A DNA stretch of 64,000 nucleotides from Catonia carolina (GCA_035578175.1 JAQMRL010000008.1:90500541-90564540), one strand, 5' to 3'; positions 1 through 13,062 are shown, counted from the stretch's first letter. Notes: generated by a model not told the origin, from the letters alone. Made by a program: numbers and translations.

Positions 1-15
1 TAACCGTGGTTATTC

Positions 16-413
16 GCCCATAACAGGCAGGCGGAGTGTTAAATTATTTACACTCGATCTGCTAGTTCAACGGCTACAAAAAGTAGTTCTGTTTCTTATC
101 ACGTGGTCAACCAATTATATGACTGAACTAATTAATCACAGAAGAAGTAGAGGTATAAAAGACATTAGTCACAATTATCTCTTCTGAAAGTAATAAATTT
201 CATTATACAGCCAGTCTCTGTGGTGAATGAAATGAAGGTGTCATTTGCAGCGTGGAAAGTAGGTGCTTTTTGGAGGCACTGGCGAGATGATAAGCATAGA
301 CTACTTTGCACTTAGTGAGGAAGACAATGGTAAACCACCTCACTCCTCGTTTTTACTTAGTAAAACCTATAGAGGTTCAAAGCAGCCTTTCAAATGTTGA
401 CCTAAACAACAAC
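16..413 (+). mobile_element. SINE-like element, family B, copy 1
   Basis: Starts CCCATAACAGGCAGG and ends in an AAC-repeat tail (CTAAACAACAAC), like the five other copies. A B-box-like GGTTCAAA lies near the 3' end. It is diverged, and I saw no clear TSD. The element is about 390-400 bp in this window and non-coding. Confidence 0.75.
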
Positions 414-415
414 CC

Positions 416-956
416 TGATAGTAATTTATGTCTTGTAGGATGGTTTCCTCTTCGGGAAAATATTTAAAATATCGCATAACAATATAATTATCGCTAGAAA
501 AGAATAACAATGCCGATCTTCAGAATTAAAAATCTTAAAGTTATAAATATAATAATTTATTAATTTATTTAGGGTAGATTATCTCCTCTCTAACTATTAG
601 GAGCCCTGCGTGACGACGACTAGGTCGAAATTTGAATTATTAATTTTTTTAAGTATCACTTGCAGAATACGTATAATGATTTTAGATTTGTAGCTTTTGG
701 GAAGTTACAGGAACAATCCGTATTGATTTAGATTAGCCGGCGCAAATTATATAAATTCAAGTGTTTTTATTTTCCTGTTCTATCCCAAAGGAACAAATAC
801 ACTGAATTTCAGCTCTCCAGGTGATCTGGTAGTTAGAAGATCAATAATGAATAAATGAGTTAGCGATTAAATGAATGACGACTTTCACATCTACAAAAGC
901 TTGTGAGAATTGTTGTAGCGTAAGTAAAAAAATTAAGAAATTGTTTAAGACACTAT
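416..956. other. AT-rich stretch, nothing recognised
   Basis: No ORF, no repeat partner elsewhere in the window. Confidence 0.5.
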
Positions 957-1055
957 ATAAGGCTAAAGTTTATTTATGAGAAACTATAAATAACCATTAT
1001 ATAATAAATATAATATTTATTTATAGTTTTTCATAAAAATAATCTTCAGCCTTTT
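957..1055. repeat. Imperfect hairpin of about 95 bp
   Basis: TATAAGGCTAAAGTTTATTTATGAGAAACTATAAATA on the left pairs with TATTTATAGTTTTTCATAAAAATAATCTTCAGCCTT on the right around an AT-only loop. MITE-like, no flanking repeat seen. Confidence 0.65.
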
Positions 1056-1343
1056 AAAGTCTAAATTCCTGATTATCAGAAGAACTGAAATTCGTAGCAT
1101 TTGTTCTTTAGGGTTTGAACAAAACAACGAAAACATTTTCATTACAATTATTTGCTCTTAAGAGGTAAAAACTAGTCTGTCTACTTTTAAGCAATGTATT
1201 TTTCTGCATCTTCCTGAAAGGTAAAAATCTAAAATCGCTACACGTATTCTCTATAAGACATCTAAAAATAAAAAATTATTCGAATTTAACAACTTGCATT
1301 TAAGGGGTAAAAAGGGGTAGTTACTCTAAGTAAATTAATAAAT

Positions 1344-1497
1344 ATTGTTTTTTTACGCCCGACTGTTTTGAAATTTCTGCTAATGCAAACGGTGAGAAGG
1401 ATGATAGATGAAAAAATGCCATACCTGACCAGGAATCAAACCCGGAACCTCGGTGTAGAAGCCAGTTGCTCTAACCACTACTCCAACGGGCCGGTCG
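1344..1497 (-). mobile_element. tRNA-derived SINE, family C, copy 1
   Basis: On the minus strand the head reads GACCGGCCCGTTGGAGTAG with a B-box-like GGTTTGATTCC, followed by the shared body (ACCGTTTGCATTAGCAG complement block). Diverged copy with no clear TSD. Confidence 0.68.
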
Positions 1498-2771
1498 AAG
1501 AATTGAAAAAATGTCTTACCAAAGAATTCTAATTCTGAATATCGATATTGATATTCCTAATGTGATACCTGGAAAAAGTACAGCGTGGATTGAGCATAAA
1601 AACTGGTTATTTAATGTTCGAGTTCGATTGCTACTAGTAGGCTACATAAGCTACATTTTTTAAATTAATGGAGCGTACGACTTAATTTTCCAGTTTTATT
1701 CGATATGACTCAATGGAAACATCCTTCTAAATTAAAATTTTTAATTTTAGTTAATATTGCTCTGAAGCAGGTCGTACCACCGAAACGTGTGTAAGTTTTT
1801 TAAACTAAAGGTAAGGTAAAGATAAATTTCATTTATACTGTAATTTGTATATTAAATGGTTGGTAGAATGCATTTAAAAAATTTGTTTGTGACTTCATTT
1901 TGTATTTTCATATGTAGTAATATAATAGATAGTTATAAGAAAATAGAAGTTAAGAACGTAATTCCATAAATTGTCTTCTTACAAGTAAACTTTAAAGTAA
2001 ATAAATAGAAGTTTTTGTAGCTAAATTTACACTCCGAATGTCATTTATAGTACAAACATAACGATATAATGCTAAACTAACATTAGTAGGTGCAGCGTCA
2101 AAGCTACTTGTCACGTTTGGTAGTTGCATAAGTTATCGCTGCATTTACAACCTATTATTACATCTCTCGATATTGCAATTATTAAAATAAACGAAAGATA
2201 CTTTAGTACATTGTGTTGATAATACTAAAAAAAACAAATATGTTTCTTAAATTTTAATTTCTCTAAGCTTATTTTTTAATTTGAAACATTATTTATAATA
2301 AACTGATTCTAATTTTTTCACCAGTAGTTTTCATAATTTGTATATTATTATGTTTTGGATTTGAATACAAAAAAAATTGCAACGGATTTATGTGTGTCTG
2401 CCCGCTGGTCACCGTATGAAGTCACTCATCCAATCGATGTTACGGAACATTTCATATTAATACGTTTAAACTAGCTATAATTTTGAATGAACTGTAAATC
2501 ATTTTTTAAATTTTGGTAGAAGGATAGAGTAAAAGTTGTTGATGGCATACTGATAGACAAGTAATTACTTTCCCAAATGACCGCACCACAAAAAATAAAA
2601 TGAAATATGACTATTTTACCAATTAATAATATTATTTTAGAATTTAAAAAATTACTTAATGTCTATGTTGCTTAGAAAGTTTTGAGGTTTCTCACAATGG
2701 ACAAATTTTTGAAATTAATTGGGTAGTTTCTCAGATCACCTCGTTCAAACAAACAAACGAACATTACGTTT
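1498..2771. other. AT-rich stretch, nothing recognised
   Basis: Only short A/T runs. A 70-residue minus-strand frame at its right edge overlaps family A copy 1 and is incidental. Confidence 0.5.
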
Positions 2772-3520
2772 TTGCTTTCTCTTGCCCTATACCTATGAGT
2801 AAATGTAGGGAAGGAAAGTAATACTTTCATATCTATTTTTCGAAATCGGTTTTCACCGGAAATACACATTTTCAAGCCCCCCAACCCAAAAAATATGTTT
2901 AAGCAAACGGTGTGTGTATGCGTATGCTAGTGAGTGTGTATTCATCAAAATATCTCAAAAACGGAGTAGTGTATAAAGTTAAAACTTGAAATTTAAGTTT
3001 GTTACTATGAGAGGACCCGGCACAAACATTTTTTTTTAAATCGGTCATCGTACAAAGTAAGTTTATTCGTGCAATTTTTCACTTTTTTGCGACTTTCTCA
3101 AAGACCTGTAATCCTAAATCAGCATTTAAAGAAAATTAATTAATTAATCATGCACCAATAAATTTCCTACGATTTTTTTTTAAATCGCTTCCTTTATTAA
3201 ATTTTTATGCTCTAAAAACATGGTAAGCGGCATTTCTGCTTAAATTCTTGGAAGGGCTGTGTTCTCAGGTAAATATTTTTTAAGATGCCTTACGCATTTT
3301 AGGATAAGTGTATCAAAAATTTAGAAAATTAATAAACCTAGAATTTCAAATATGTTTTCCGGCAAGGCTTAGTTTAGCGTCAATTAAGTGATTTTCTGTA
3401 TTTTGCTCATTAAAATTGGTAAAATGGAGTTTTTAAGACTGCGGCCTTATTTAACATTTTACAACAAAACATATGTAATTAAAATTTATAAACCTACAAT
3501 TTTTATTTTTATTACACGAT
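2772..3520 (+). mobile_element. Family A dispersed repeat, copy 1 (old)
   Basis: Begins CTTTCTCTTGCCCTATACC, then the ordered blocks shared by all A copies: TTTTCACCGG, the CCCAAAAAA block, a short decayed GT tract, AATATCTCAAAAACGG, TTTATTCGTGCAATTTTTCAC, GATTTTTTTTTAAATCGC and the TTAGTTTAGCG block. It is heavily diverged. A 63-residue open frame at 3388-3579 falls in its 3' part and is incidental. Confidence 0.65.
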
Positions 3521-3599
3521 TTTTTTCTACAGAGCGAACCTTGACTTTGACAAAGAAATACACACGAAAGTGTTCGTAGCCAATCAGTTCAAAGAATTA

Positions 3600-5174
3600 A
3601 CTCGCTGCTCTTCATTTATTTCCTTAATGTCCCCAAAACCCACATCTCAAAAAAGTGTTTCTCACTTTTACGTGAGTAGGTTAAAAAAACATATTTTTGG
3701 TTCACGATAAATGTTATATTGGACTTTGGATAACAATTTAAAACAAATACTTATTTATTTTTAAGCAATCTAGTAAAACATACTTGTTCACAAGTACGTG
3801 TTTGCTTTGTCTTTGCGTATCTATTTAGTTTACATTTACTTAAAAAGAAATAATTTCAAAAATCTGACTATATTTGTACCACATAACTTATTAAATTAAT
3901 ATTGTTAATCGTTTGTTTTCCTTTGGAGGGAATATAGACTACTAGTGCATTTTGTGTATGACCATATTGCTAACTTCATACTAGTGAGGTTTGTTTCTAA
4001 TTAAACCAAATTGTTCCATTTGAGGTTAATTCTATGGTTTGGTGTTACTAAGAAAGTGTACCTAACTACAATATTGTGGTTTCAGCTTTTACAGTCACTA
4101 GACTAACTTGATTATAATTTAAGTACTTATTTTGAATATAATTTTGTTAATTTGGTTGATTATATAGTATTCTGTTCAGAACCTATGTTAATATTATATT
4201 TACAATAAAGTATTCTAGGCGTGTAAATATGGGAGTTTAATTTAAATTTATGTCTGGTCTAATTTTTTCAACACTGTTGTGTTTCATAAATTTATTAATG
4301 AAGTAAACCAAAGAAAAAAAATTATTTTTGACGAATAGTACAGTTTGAAAAGATTTATTTTTTGTGTGTAAAACAAGACATTGCCAACGTGACCCTTAAA
4401 AAGTTTCATCGTCATTAAATGAACATTTTTCTCTACATTAGTTTGTCTCATTAATCATTGAACGTACCACTTAGGTTTAAATCAGTATTATTCAACCCGT
4501 GGCCGCCAAATGATTTAGTTTCGATAAATTTTTCCATATTAATGGCATTTCCTTAACCAAAACATAATTATTTTGATGTAATGTTTTGGGGGTTCGTACA
4601 TCTATAAGGAGCTATTTTACAAAACGAAGAACGTGAAGTCAAAATTGAGGAATCGTGTTTCTTACACTCATTTGAAAAAAACTATGTTTGAATTGCTTCA
4701 TCCAACTTAAAAGCCAATGTTGACAGATGAGTGAAAGAGAAATAATATCAGATATATCTCATTGAACTGAAAAAATATATACCATTTTGATAATATTTTT
4801 AGTTTAGTTTTGTGCTTTGTTACAAGTTTTAGTATTGTTTAAGCTTTAAAAAAAATCATTTTTCACTGTTTCAAGTACATTGAATATTGATTTTTACTGT
4901 AATAAGTCAATCAGAATAAGTCAATCAATCTCTCACAAAGACAGAGACTGTCAATTAACTCAGCCTGATACAGATTGATTTGGAGGATACATACCAAACA
5001 AAATTGTTTATGGCTAAATGTTAGATTTAAGCCTTTCAGCCTCGTACACATGTATACTCTACTTCATAAATGCTCAAAATTAACAATGGTTAAAAGCTTT
5101 CGCATGTATTATTCTCTTTTGAAACCTATATGGATTTACGAGTCCAAAATTTCTACGGTAATCTCAGATTAATA
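3600..5174. other. AT-rich stretch, nothing recognised
   Basis: The frame at 4975-5172 (65 residues) has no domain. The left edge may still hold decayed family A sequence. Confidence 0.5.
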
Positions 5175-5425
5175 ATTGAAAAATAAACATTAAAGTGAAA
5201 CAAAGTATTTCAGAGCAATCAACATTGATAAAAAATTAAGAAAAGTAATTTTATTAAAAAAATAAACACTTAAGTGAAACAAAGTATTTCAGAGCAATCA
5301 ACATTGATAAAAAATTTAAAAAAGTAATTATTAAAAAAATAAACACTTAAGTGAAACAAAGTATCTCAGAGCAATCAACATTGATAAAAAATAAAAAAGT
5401 AATTATTATAAAATAAACATTTATC
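5175..5425 (+). repeat. Tandem repeat, three units of about 74-79 bp
   Basis: Units start at TAAACA(T/C) 5184, 5263, 5340 and 5414. The core CAGAGCAATCAACATTGATA is repeated three times almost unchanged. AT-rich and non-coding. Confidence 0.9.
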
Positions 5426-5715
5426 TCACTTAATGGTTGACAACCCTCGATAGTCAATACGGAAGAATTGCCTAGGGTTTGCTGACGATTTAGTTCAGGC
5501 AACAAATAACCTCTCTATAAGATACAGCAAAAAAAAAAATCGGGCTAAAAATATCTTACGGTAAAACCAAGTTTATGATTATCGATCCACTATGCATTAA
5601 CAAAATTGACATCAGAGGTAATTTTATAGATACAATTGAAAATTTTAAATATTTGAGCGAGACCATTAAAATAAATGCAACGAAAATGTCGTCTGGAACG
5701 AGAATCGCCAAACTC

Positions 5716-6450
5716 AAATTTAATTATACTTTTTGTCGTAAAATGCATACTAAGGCTGAAATCTTGAAAAAATCGATTTTTTACACGTTTTCGTGAGAAA
5801 TAAACGTAAAATCGCCAATTACCGCTAAAGTCAGCGTTACACAAAAACATAGTTACAAATAAAAGTTGTAGGATTTTAAATTCTCTACAACTTTTATTAT
5901 ATAAATTTTTGCACTAAAATTGATATTAAAGTTGCAATCTTAAAAAACACATTTTTACGCAAAAATAACCACTCCAAGAATTTCAGCAGATATGGCACCT
6001 ACCCTATTTTGTAGAGCATAAAACATTTAGTAAATAAGGCGATTTTTAAACAAATCGTAAGACCCGTTTTTGAGATAATCGCAAAAAGGTGAAAAATGAC
6101 ACGAATAAACTACTACTTCCGGTTGACCGATTTTGATTAAAATGTTCGTGTTGGGTTCGGTAGTGGTACCTAACTTAAGTTTCAAGTTTCAAGTTCGTAC
6201 GATGTTCCGTTCTTGAGATATTCTCTTCACACACATACACACGCACACACACACACACACACATACACGCGCGCACGCGCACGCACGCACACACAAACAA
6301 ACAGACTAATCGCTAAAAACATGTTTTTTGGGTTCAGGGGGTCTGAAAATGTGTAACTTATATCCGGTGAAAACTCGATTTCGAAAAATTGACATGAAAA
6401 CAATACTTTCCTTCCTATACATTCATTATAGGCAAGAGAAAGTAAAAAAT
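5716..6450 (-). mobile_element. Family A dispersed repeat, copy 2 (lacks one end)
   Basis: Minus-strand copy ending in GGCAAGAGAAAGTAAAAAA at the right. Contains the (CA)n tract at 6227-6304 with interspersed CG steps at the position where other copies carry GT/CA. The far end (the CACACCAGATTTTT terminus) is absent, so the copy is truncated. Confidence 0.75.
6227..6304 (+). repeat. (CA)n microsatellite with CG steps
   Basis: CACACACAT units then CGCGCGCACGCGCACGCACG and CAAACAAAC. Same site in family A copy 2, read on the other strand. Confidence 0.92.
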
Positions 6451-6451
6451 A

Positions 6452-7388
6452 TGTAGTACCTAGAATTGAAAACTCTTCTTTATTTGAAATCGGGTAATAA
6501 ATTGATTTAAAATACGAAAATGATAAACTTTTTAATTAGATAACAAATTATATTTAATTGAAGTACCAATTTGGAAGAAGAAACAAATGATAATTATTAC
6601 AATTGATAACCCATAAATCACTTGAAACAGATATCATTATACGTAAATAATGTACTGTACATAATCGGTAATTTATATTATATAAAATATTGAGTCCATG
6701 GGCATGGTATTGTCCGATGCTGCTGTTAGTCTGTGTTATAATTGGAAAGCAATATATATTTTATACATATATTCAGTTGCACGTTATGTATGTAATTTTA
6801 CACTGGAGTACAGATGAACTAAAATTATTAATGCCATATTATTCGTGATAATCAAATTTTCCTGTTAATTAAACGTGACAGTTCTATGTTACTGATATTG
6901 TGACTGCTTTTGCCGGGACAGATTTATTTCAATTAAAAATGTAAACTAATCTCTCTCTATATTTAGAACAAAACAGTAGTTAAATTATGTATGAACTGCA
7001 GGCAAGAGAGTGAGTATTCAAATAGAAAAGAAGAATAGAAAGAACTAAATTCTAAATCTCATTAAATCAAATATTATCAAATTATCGCGAAAATTAATAA
7101 TGAATTGGTTATATAGAATTTTGTTGATAAATTTAATTATTATATTAATTTTCAATTTCATTATCTTCCGTACTTTCATTGATCATTACATTTTGTAGTC
7201 CCCTGAAGCCAAAAATGTTATCTTTAGAAGAAAGTGCACGCTCAAGAACGTTGGTCTATATGGTTTTATCGTTCTGAAGAACATAAACTAATAAAATTTT
7301 CTCAAAAAACAGATGGTTCATTAAACAAAAAACTAATTTAATTGTAATTTCTCATCTTTTAAATTTGCTGGAGTAATTCTCTTCTTCT
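6452..7388. other. AT-rich stretch, nothing recognised
   Basis: No coding or repeat signal found between family A copy 2 and the LINE remnant. Confidence 0.5.
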
Positions 7389-8108
7389 TTAGGTGCCGTC
7401 TTCGTTCCGAAGTTTGGCTATCATCAAAGTTATGCGTATTCTTGATACTGCAGATCTAAACAGTTGGCAGTTGTTGCAATTGAACCATTCTCTTAAGTTC
7501 TTCAATCATGAATTCCTTCTTCTGCCTATGGATCTTGTGCCAATTATTTTTCCCTGGATAATAAGTTGCAACAACTGGTATTTATCTCCCCTCACAACAT
7601 GTCCCAAATACTGCAATTTGCGCTTCTTAATCGTTAGTATCAATTCTTTCTCCTTTTGCATCCTTCTCAAAACCTCCACTTTAGTCACTCTCTCTGTCCA
7701 CGATACTCTCAGTATCCTACGATACATCCACATTTCGAATGCCTCTACCCTCTTGGTATCGATCTTTTTCAATGTCCACGCCTCCATTCCATAGAAAAGA
7801 ACTGAGAGCACGTAGCATCTCACAAGGCGAATTTTAAGCTCAAGGCTTAGATCTCTTCCACAGAACACCTTTTTCATTTTAGTAAATGTGACTCTAGCTT
7901 TTTCCACTCTGATCCTGATTTCTTCAGAACTATCATTATGTTCGTTGATAACAGTTCCTAGGTAGTTATACTTTCTCACCCTTTCAACTTTTTGACCATG
8001 TATAGTTATGTCAGGAAAGGTTTGTGGTGATTTAGATACCACCATTGGAGTAATTAAGTTTGCGTAAATGGTTTCCGTTGGAAAACTTTCTAACGAGAAC
8101 ACAGTCAC
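7389..8108 (-). pseudogene. LINE ORF2 C-terminal region with one premature stop
   Basis: Minus strand. A 200-residue open frame (7506-8108) includes KYNYLGTVINEHNDSSEEI, ARVTFTKMKKVFCGRDLS, VLFYGMEAW and FEMWMYRRILRVSW, the standard region after the RT catalytic core in this LINE group. It stops at TGA (7506-7508) where relatives I know have Trp (NSWLKNLREW pattern). The same frame then continues 38 codons to a TAA at 7389-7391. So this is one nonsense mutation in an otherwise readable C-terminus. It is 5'-truncated near 8108, lacking the catalytic FADD motif. An overlapping plus-strand frame at 7393 is a shadow. Confidence 0.87.
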
Positions 8109-8190
8109 ATAAGTTGTTTTTAAATTACTGCCATGTGCTGGATTTCGGGACGAAAATCTCTGTAATAAAAGCTATAGGCCTAGATAGTTT

Positions 8191-8368
8191 TTTGTCTTTT
8201 AGTTTACGTTTGGCTGTTTTGCAATTGCTGCTATTGCAGACGGTGAGATGATAGAATGAAGATGAGTGATGAAAAATCCCAGACCTGATTGGGAATCAAA
8301 CCCAGGACCCCGGCGTAGAAGACAGTTGCACTAGCCACTACGCCAACGGACCGGCCGTTGATAAATAC
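8191..8368 (-). mobile_element. tRNA-derived SINE, family C, copy 2
   Basis: Minus-strand head CCGGTCCGTTGGCGTAGTGG, B-box-like GGTTTGATTCCC, and body with the GCAGACGGTGAGATG block (plus strand). It is flanked by a perfect 9-bp TSD AGATAGTTT (8182-8190 and 8369-8377). Confidence 0.82.
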
Positions 8369-8413
8369 AGATAGTTTAAAAAACAAAACATAACCTTTTT
8401 TAAAATCTGTATT

Positions 8414-8706
8414 CTGTGTACGTTGCAATCTGTTCAATTTAAATTCAATAAGCCTATGACCTAATGAGATAAAGATGGTACTAAATGTATGATGTGTAAT
8501 TGAAGTATAGTCTTAAACAGATTCAGGCCGATAATTCCTGAGGAAGTATAGTTAACTGAAACCCAATAATGAAAGTACACCGGTAACCACTGTTTAGTAT
8601 TCAGTTACATATAAAAGTAACATTTATGTAACTATGATTTGAACCTTCGTCTCCAAAATTAGCTGACCCGCGGCGACGGCTTTACCACTCCGCCAACCCG
8701 GTGGGT
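8414..8706 (-). mobile_element. SINE family D, copy 1
   Basis: Same body as the copy beside the tRNA array: the TACGTTGCAATCTGTTCAA end at the left, the segment AAAGTACACCGGTAACCACTG in the middle and the tRNA-like head (CCAACCCGGTGGGTTTA on the plus strand) at the right. It is diverged by many substitutions and I see no clear TSD, so it is old. It lies just downstream of a family C SINE. Confidence 0.7.
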
Positions 8707-9366
8707 TTATCTAACTTATGTATTAAATTATCTTGTCAGATTTATAAAAAACCTACTGGCCATCCCGTGCAAACTATGTACGCATTCCTTACAAGTACAA
8801 AGGAAATAGCAGTGTACAATAGTTACCCCCACGGATACTAACAAAGCGGTTCGTAGCACGAGCGTAATAATTAATAATACATTTATTATAATATAATAAT
8901 AATCTTTGGTGTAATACTGAATTTCTATAGCAATAATCAAAGTGACAGATTGGTGATTTATTTTAAAAAAAATTAACGATGTTTTAAAAAATAATATCTT
9001 AATGATTTTTAAACGACTTAAAAACCGTTAAAATTAAGTACATTCTAGATAAAGACAAACTTTATTTTGTTTATTTGTTTTGTGATAATTTTTTATCTTA
9101 TTTAGTCTTGTCTGTAGTACAGTTTGAGGAATAATTGCGAACGAGTAAAATTGTCGTTAAACTGATTTCAATTTATTTTTATATGCTCACCCCTTTAACC
9201 CAAATAGGGGGTTCAGAAGGATTTGTGGGCATGATATTAGCTTGTATCCGAAACTGCTGTACGTTTTGACTGAAATTTTAATAATAAATTTGGCTTTATT
9301 GTCCCCGAAATTTTTGTAATCAGCCCTACACCCACAATACATAATATTATTTCTTTACCTTCTCAA
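8707..9366. other. AT-rich stretch, nothing recognised
   Basis: The 9367 LINE may extend a little left of its open frame, but no motif is visible. Confidence 0.5.
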
Positions 9367-10081
9367 ATGAATACAGTCTTCAAAAAAAGCATGAGAAAGG
9401 ATTACTTCATGAAAATTAATAAGAACAAAACGAAAGTGCTATGCAGCAGCAATAGTGTTTTAAAAAAGATGCGAAATTTAAAAGTAGGAAACGAAAACGC
9501 ACAGGAAGTTTGGGAATCCTGTTATCTTGGGAGTAAAATAACAAAGGATGGTAGAAGCACAAGTGATATCAAAAGTAGAATTGCTCAAGCTAGAAAAGCC
9601 TTTGAAATGAAAAACAGCTTACTGACTACAAACATTGACTTACAGATTAGGAAAAATTTCTTAAAACACTATGTTTGGAGTGTAGCATTATGCGGGAGTG
9701 AAACGTGGATAATAGAGGCTGTAGAAAGGAAAAGGATAGAAGCTTTTGAAATGTGGTGTTATAGGAAAATGTTAAAGATTAGGTGGGTGGACAAAATACG
9801 TAATTTAGAGGTTCTTAGGCGAGTGGATGAAAAAAGAAGTATGTGGAAACATCTTACCAGAAGAAGGGATAGGCTAGTGGGGCATATCTTAAGACATCCA
9901 GGTATTAGTCTATCAATACTGGAGGGTAATATTGAAGGAGTGAATTGCACGGGGACGCAAAGTTTAGAATATTTAAAGCAAATTACAAAAGATGTAGGGT
10001 TACAGGTATGTAGATATGAAACGACTTGCGCAAGATAGAACAGCTTGGAGAACTGCATCAAACCAATTGAAAGACTTATGA
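9367..10081 (+). pseudogene. LINE ORF2 C-terminal region, second family, frameshifted near its end
   Basis: 223 residues open from 9367, with SCYLGSKITKDGRSTSDIK, SVALCGSETW, FEMWCYRKMLKIRWVDKI and LVGHILRHPG, the thumb/post-RT region of a LINE distinct from the one at 7389. Near 10000 a small indel shifts the frame. The true terminus, MKRLAQDRTAWRTASNQLKDL and stop, lies in another frame at 10016-10081. A shorter relative is at 42456. It is 5'-truncated, with no RT catalytic motif and no clear tail signal. Confidence 0.87.
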
Positions 10082-10680
10082 CAAAAAATTGTTTTAAATA
10101 AGTAATTAATTAAATAGAATCATAATTTGTAGTAATTCTTAAGATCAATACTGTGTAGTGTTTCTTTTTTTTTCTAAACGAAAACAAAATCCTAAATTGG
10201 AGAACATAAGGAAGAGAATAGAAACATTGGAAAAGGGAGTGAAAAAGAAGAAAAAAAAGAGAGGGATTGGGTAAGAACGAGAATGTATATACGCGAAAAT
10301 AAAGGTAAGAAGTTCGCACAGCATCAGTGTTTTCATAGGGAAGTAAGAACAACTCTACTTTATAGATTACTATTGGATTTTCTAACTTGAACGAAAGATT
10401 TAAAGTACTGTATACTCTATTCCATTCTTGCTAACTTTATCCATTGTTACCCATTGTGTTTGGGTCGTTTTCCTGTAGAAAACTAACAAAGTTTCTCTAT
10501 TTGAAATTACCTAACTACTAGCTACTAGGTAACTATATACATATTGCTACATCATTCTCTCTTTGTAATGTTACCATCCGTTAGAAATACTACTTCAATT
10601 TGCATTTTATTGGTTTTCAGTATTAAAGAATTTTGAATGTATAACAAGAAATTCTCATATCTTAAAATAACTGCATCAAT

Positions 10681-10855
10681 GGCTGACTTCATACCCAAGT
10701 GGTTAGTACGATAGATTGCGCTGAACTACAAAGCGGAAGGCCCCGAATTCGATTCTCTTAGGATCTGGAAATGATTAAACGTTAAAACCAACCAATTCCG
10801 TAATGGAACCAAAGTAGTCCTGATAACCAAAGCAGTTATATGAAATAATAAAACC
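10681..10855 (+). mobile_element. tRNA-derived SINE, family E, copy 1
   Basis: GGCTGACTTCATACCCAAG head with A-box-like CAAGTGGTTAG, B-box-like AATTCGATTC, and the body block AAAACCAACCAATTC followed by TAATAAAAC. Flanked by a 7-bp TSD CATCAAT (10674-10680, 10856-10862). Diverged from the other E copies. Confidence 0.65.
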
Positions 10856-10862
10856 CATCAAT

Positions 10863-12824
10863 TCAATTTTCGGCTAAGACGAAAAAATAAACAATAAAAA
10901 TTCAAAAGAAACAATACAATTTTTACGTACTACTTAAATTGGAAATTGTTTATAAGAACTTTAAGTAAAAAAATATTGTCTTCATTTTAGTACAGTATTA
11001 TCTTTCATGAAAATTTTCAAAGATTTTCCATTGGCATAAGTTTATGACAAAAATGAATGAAAATATTGTAAAGAAAAATAATTATGTTACAAAAATAGAA
11101 TGACAAAACGAACTGCCTTAAGGATATTGAAAAGGACTATTAAAATATTGAGTAATTCTAAAGGATTAAACAAAGAAAGAGAAATTTTAGAAAAAATTGA
11201 TGAGAAAGTTTTAAGAGTGAGTAAGAATTTGCAATGAATCGCAAAATATACGGACACAGAAAAAAAGAAAAGAAATCTGATCACTGTTAATCTTAGCAGT
11301 CAGTAAGCAAAAAGATACTTTATAAAGTTCTAAGTCTAGACTTAATTTATAATCGTGTACCTAATTAATTATTATAAAAAATGAATCATTAGTACAAACA
11401 AAAATATGTTTTGATAAATCTTAACGAGAAATTTAGTAAAGACAGCCGACCGTTTTATTTCTTAAATATAACGCACAAAAAGTGTATTATATTTGATCTT
11501 TTATCATTATATTATCGTATTATCATTATAATTATATTATCGTTGACATACACTTTATCATTAAACGTGATTTTTGAAAAATGTTCTATTACACTATATA
11601 ATGAAATATATATTTTTTAAATGTATTTTTTATGTTTCTTAGTTCACAGTTATTTTTTTAATTATAATTTCAATACTTTAATATTATATTAAGTAACAAT
11701 GATATATCGTTATCAAAGATGGTGGCAGTATACTGGACAAACTCAAGGCACCGACAAATTTTTTTTTCTTTAATTTTTATTACGGTACTGTACATTGAGC
11801 TGCATAACTTCCGTATATGATATTTAAATGGCGGTGGGGAATTTTACTTTAAGGAGAAGAGGTACCCAGTGGTGCATTCTCCGTTTAAAACTTCGGGTAT
11901 TGTCCGTTATTCAAACCAAGAGGTTTCTACTCCATTTTCGCTTTACACGTCACACAGTTGGGAAGTTCCTTGTAGCTAAATCACAGGCTAATTGGTTTTG
12001 ATGGTCATCTAGTCTTTCGTGAAATGTACTATACAAAAACGCGGTTAGCTCCTTTACTGTCGGAAATTTGAAATTGTCGTGAAGCGTTTTATTGGTTACA
12101 TACAACGGAGCGCCAGAAGCAAGTCTTAAGAAAACAAATTTTATAAAATGTGTTTTCTTTTAAAGAAGAATCAATTTGGCTATGCGAGTAAACATGAAAT
12201 CTCGTATACACTAAAAACATTAACTTAAGTAATTTTTAAAATTTTAAATCATTCAGAGTTTTAAATCCCTCTAAATTATAACTGATATATACATTTAAAT
12301 TTCTAAACTGAAAATGTTATCAGCTGTTTCTTTTTAAAATTTTCATTGGATACAACCATACTCGCAGACGGTGTGATAATGCTGAAAATAAGTTAAAGCA
12401 GTTATTGATTTCAGTGGCATGAGGTGGAATTCTGTCACAAACTAGATAGGTCAGTGTTGTTATGTATAATCTGTACAAACATTATCGATTACATTCTTGT
12501 AGGTTGGTACCAGGTATGTTGTGGTAAGTTATACTCAACTACTGTACTATTGAAGAAAAGAAATACATTCTACAAAACACTCAACAAAACAAAGATCACA
12601 ATGTTATTTCATGACCTATTAATAAAATCCTTTACTTAATTTTACCTTAAGCAAAATATTTTATAAACTCCTTACAATACGAGAAAAAGTTATTATAAAA
12701 CAAATTTGTATCTTTATTATTATCGTTCATCAAAGCTTAAAAAGTGTTAAGATTTTAATTATATTAGAAGTAGATAACGACAACCCGGGTGCTTTTATAG
12801 CTAACACTACATAAGACGGAACAA
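10863..12824. other. AT-rich stretch, nothing recognised
   Basis: Open frames of 65-71 residues here are compositional. One GC-richer patch (11820-12120) has no ORF or repeat partner. Confidence 0.5.
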
Positions 12825-13062
12825 GAAAATGGTATAATGTTTTAATTGTATGAAACGGTATGGCCATGTGAGAAGAACGGATGGATAGCGCGGGTAACGG
12901 ATTGAAGTACAATGGGACGGAGCAAGAGAGTCCGAACATAAAGATCCTAACAGACGTGGTGAAGGACACGTCCACCACGTGAGAGGATGGGACTTCGATG
13001 CAGGATTGGATTGGAATAAATGGGAGACCAGTTGAAAAAGAAGTGGTGGTGATAATTGTAGG
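12825..13062 (+). pseudogene. LINE ORF2 tail remnant
   Basis: KRYGHVRRTDG at about 12850 followed in shifted frames by RARESEHKDPNRRGEG and DWNKWET, the order seen at the very end of several arthropod LINE ORF2 proteins (LRWYGHV...GRPR...DW...W). Highly decayed, so the assignment is tentative. Minus-strand open frames here are shadows. Confidence 0.42.

Noticed and set aside
7393..7794. 133-residue plus-strand open frame
   Set aside because: Shadow of the LINE ORF2 C-terminus on the opposite strand.
9759..10061. 100-residue minus-strand open frame
   Set aside because: Shadow of the plus-strand LINE fragment.
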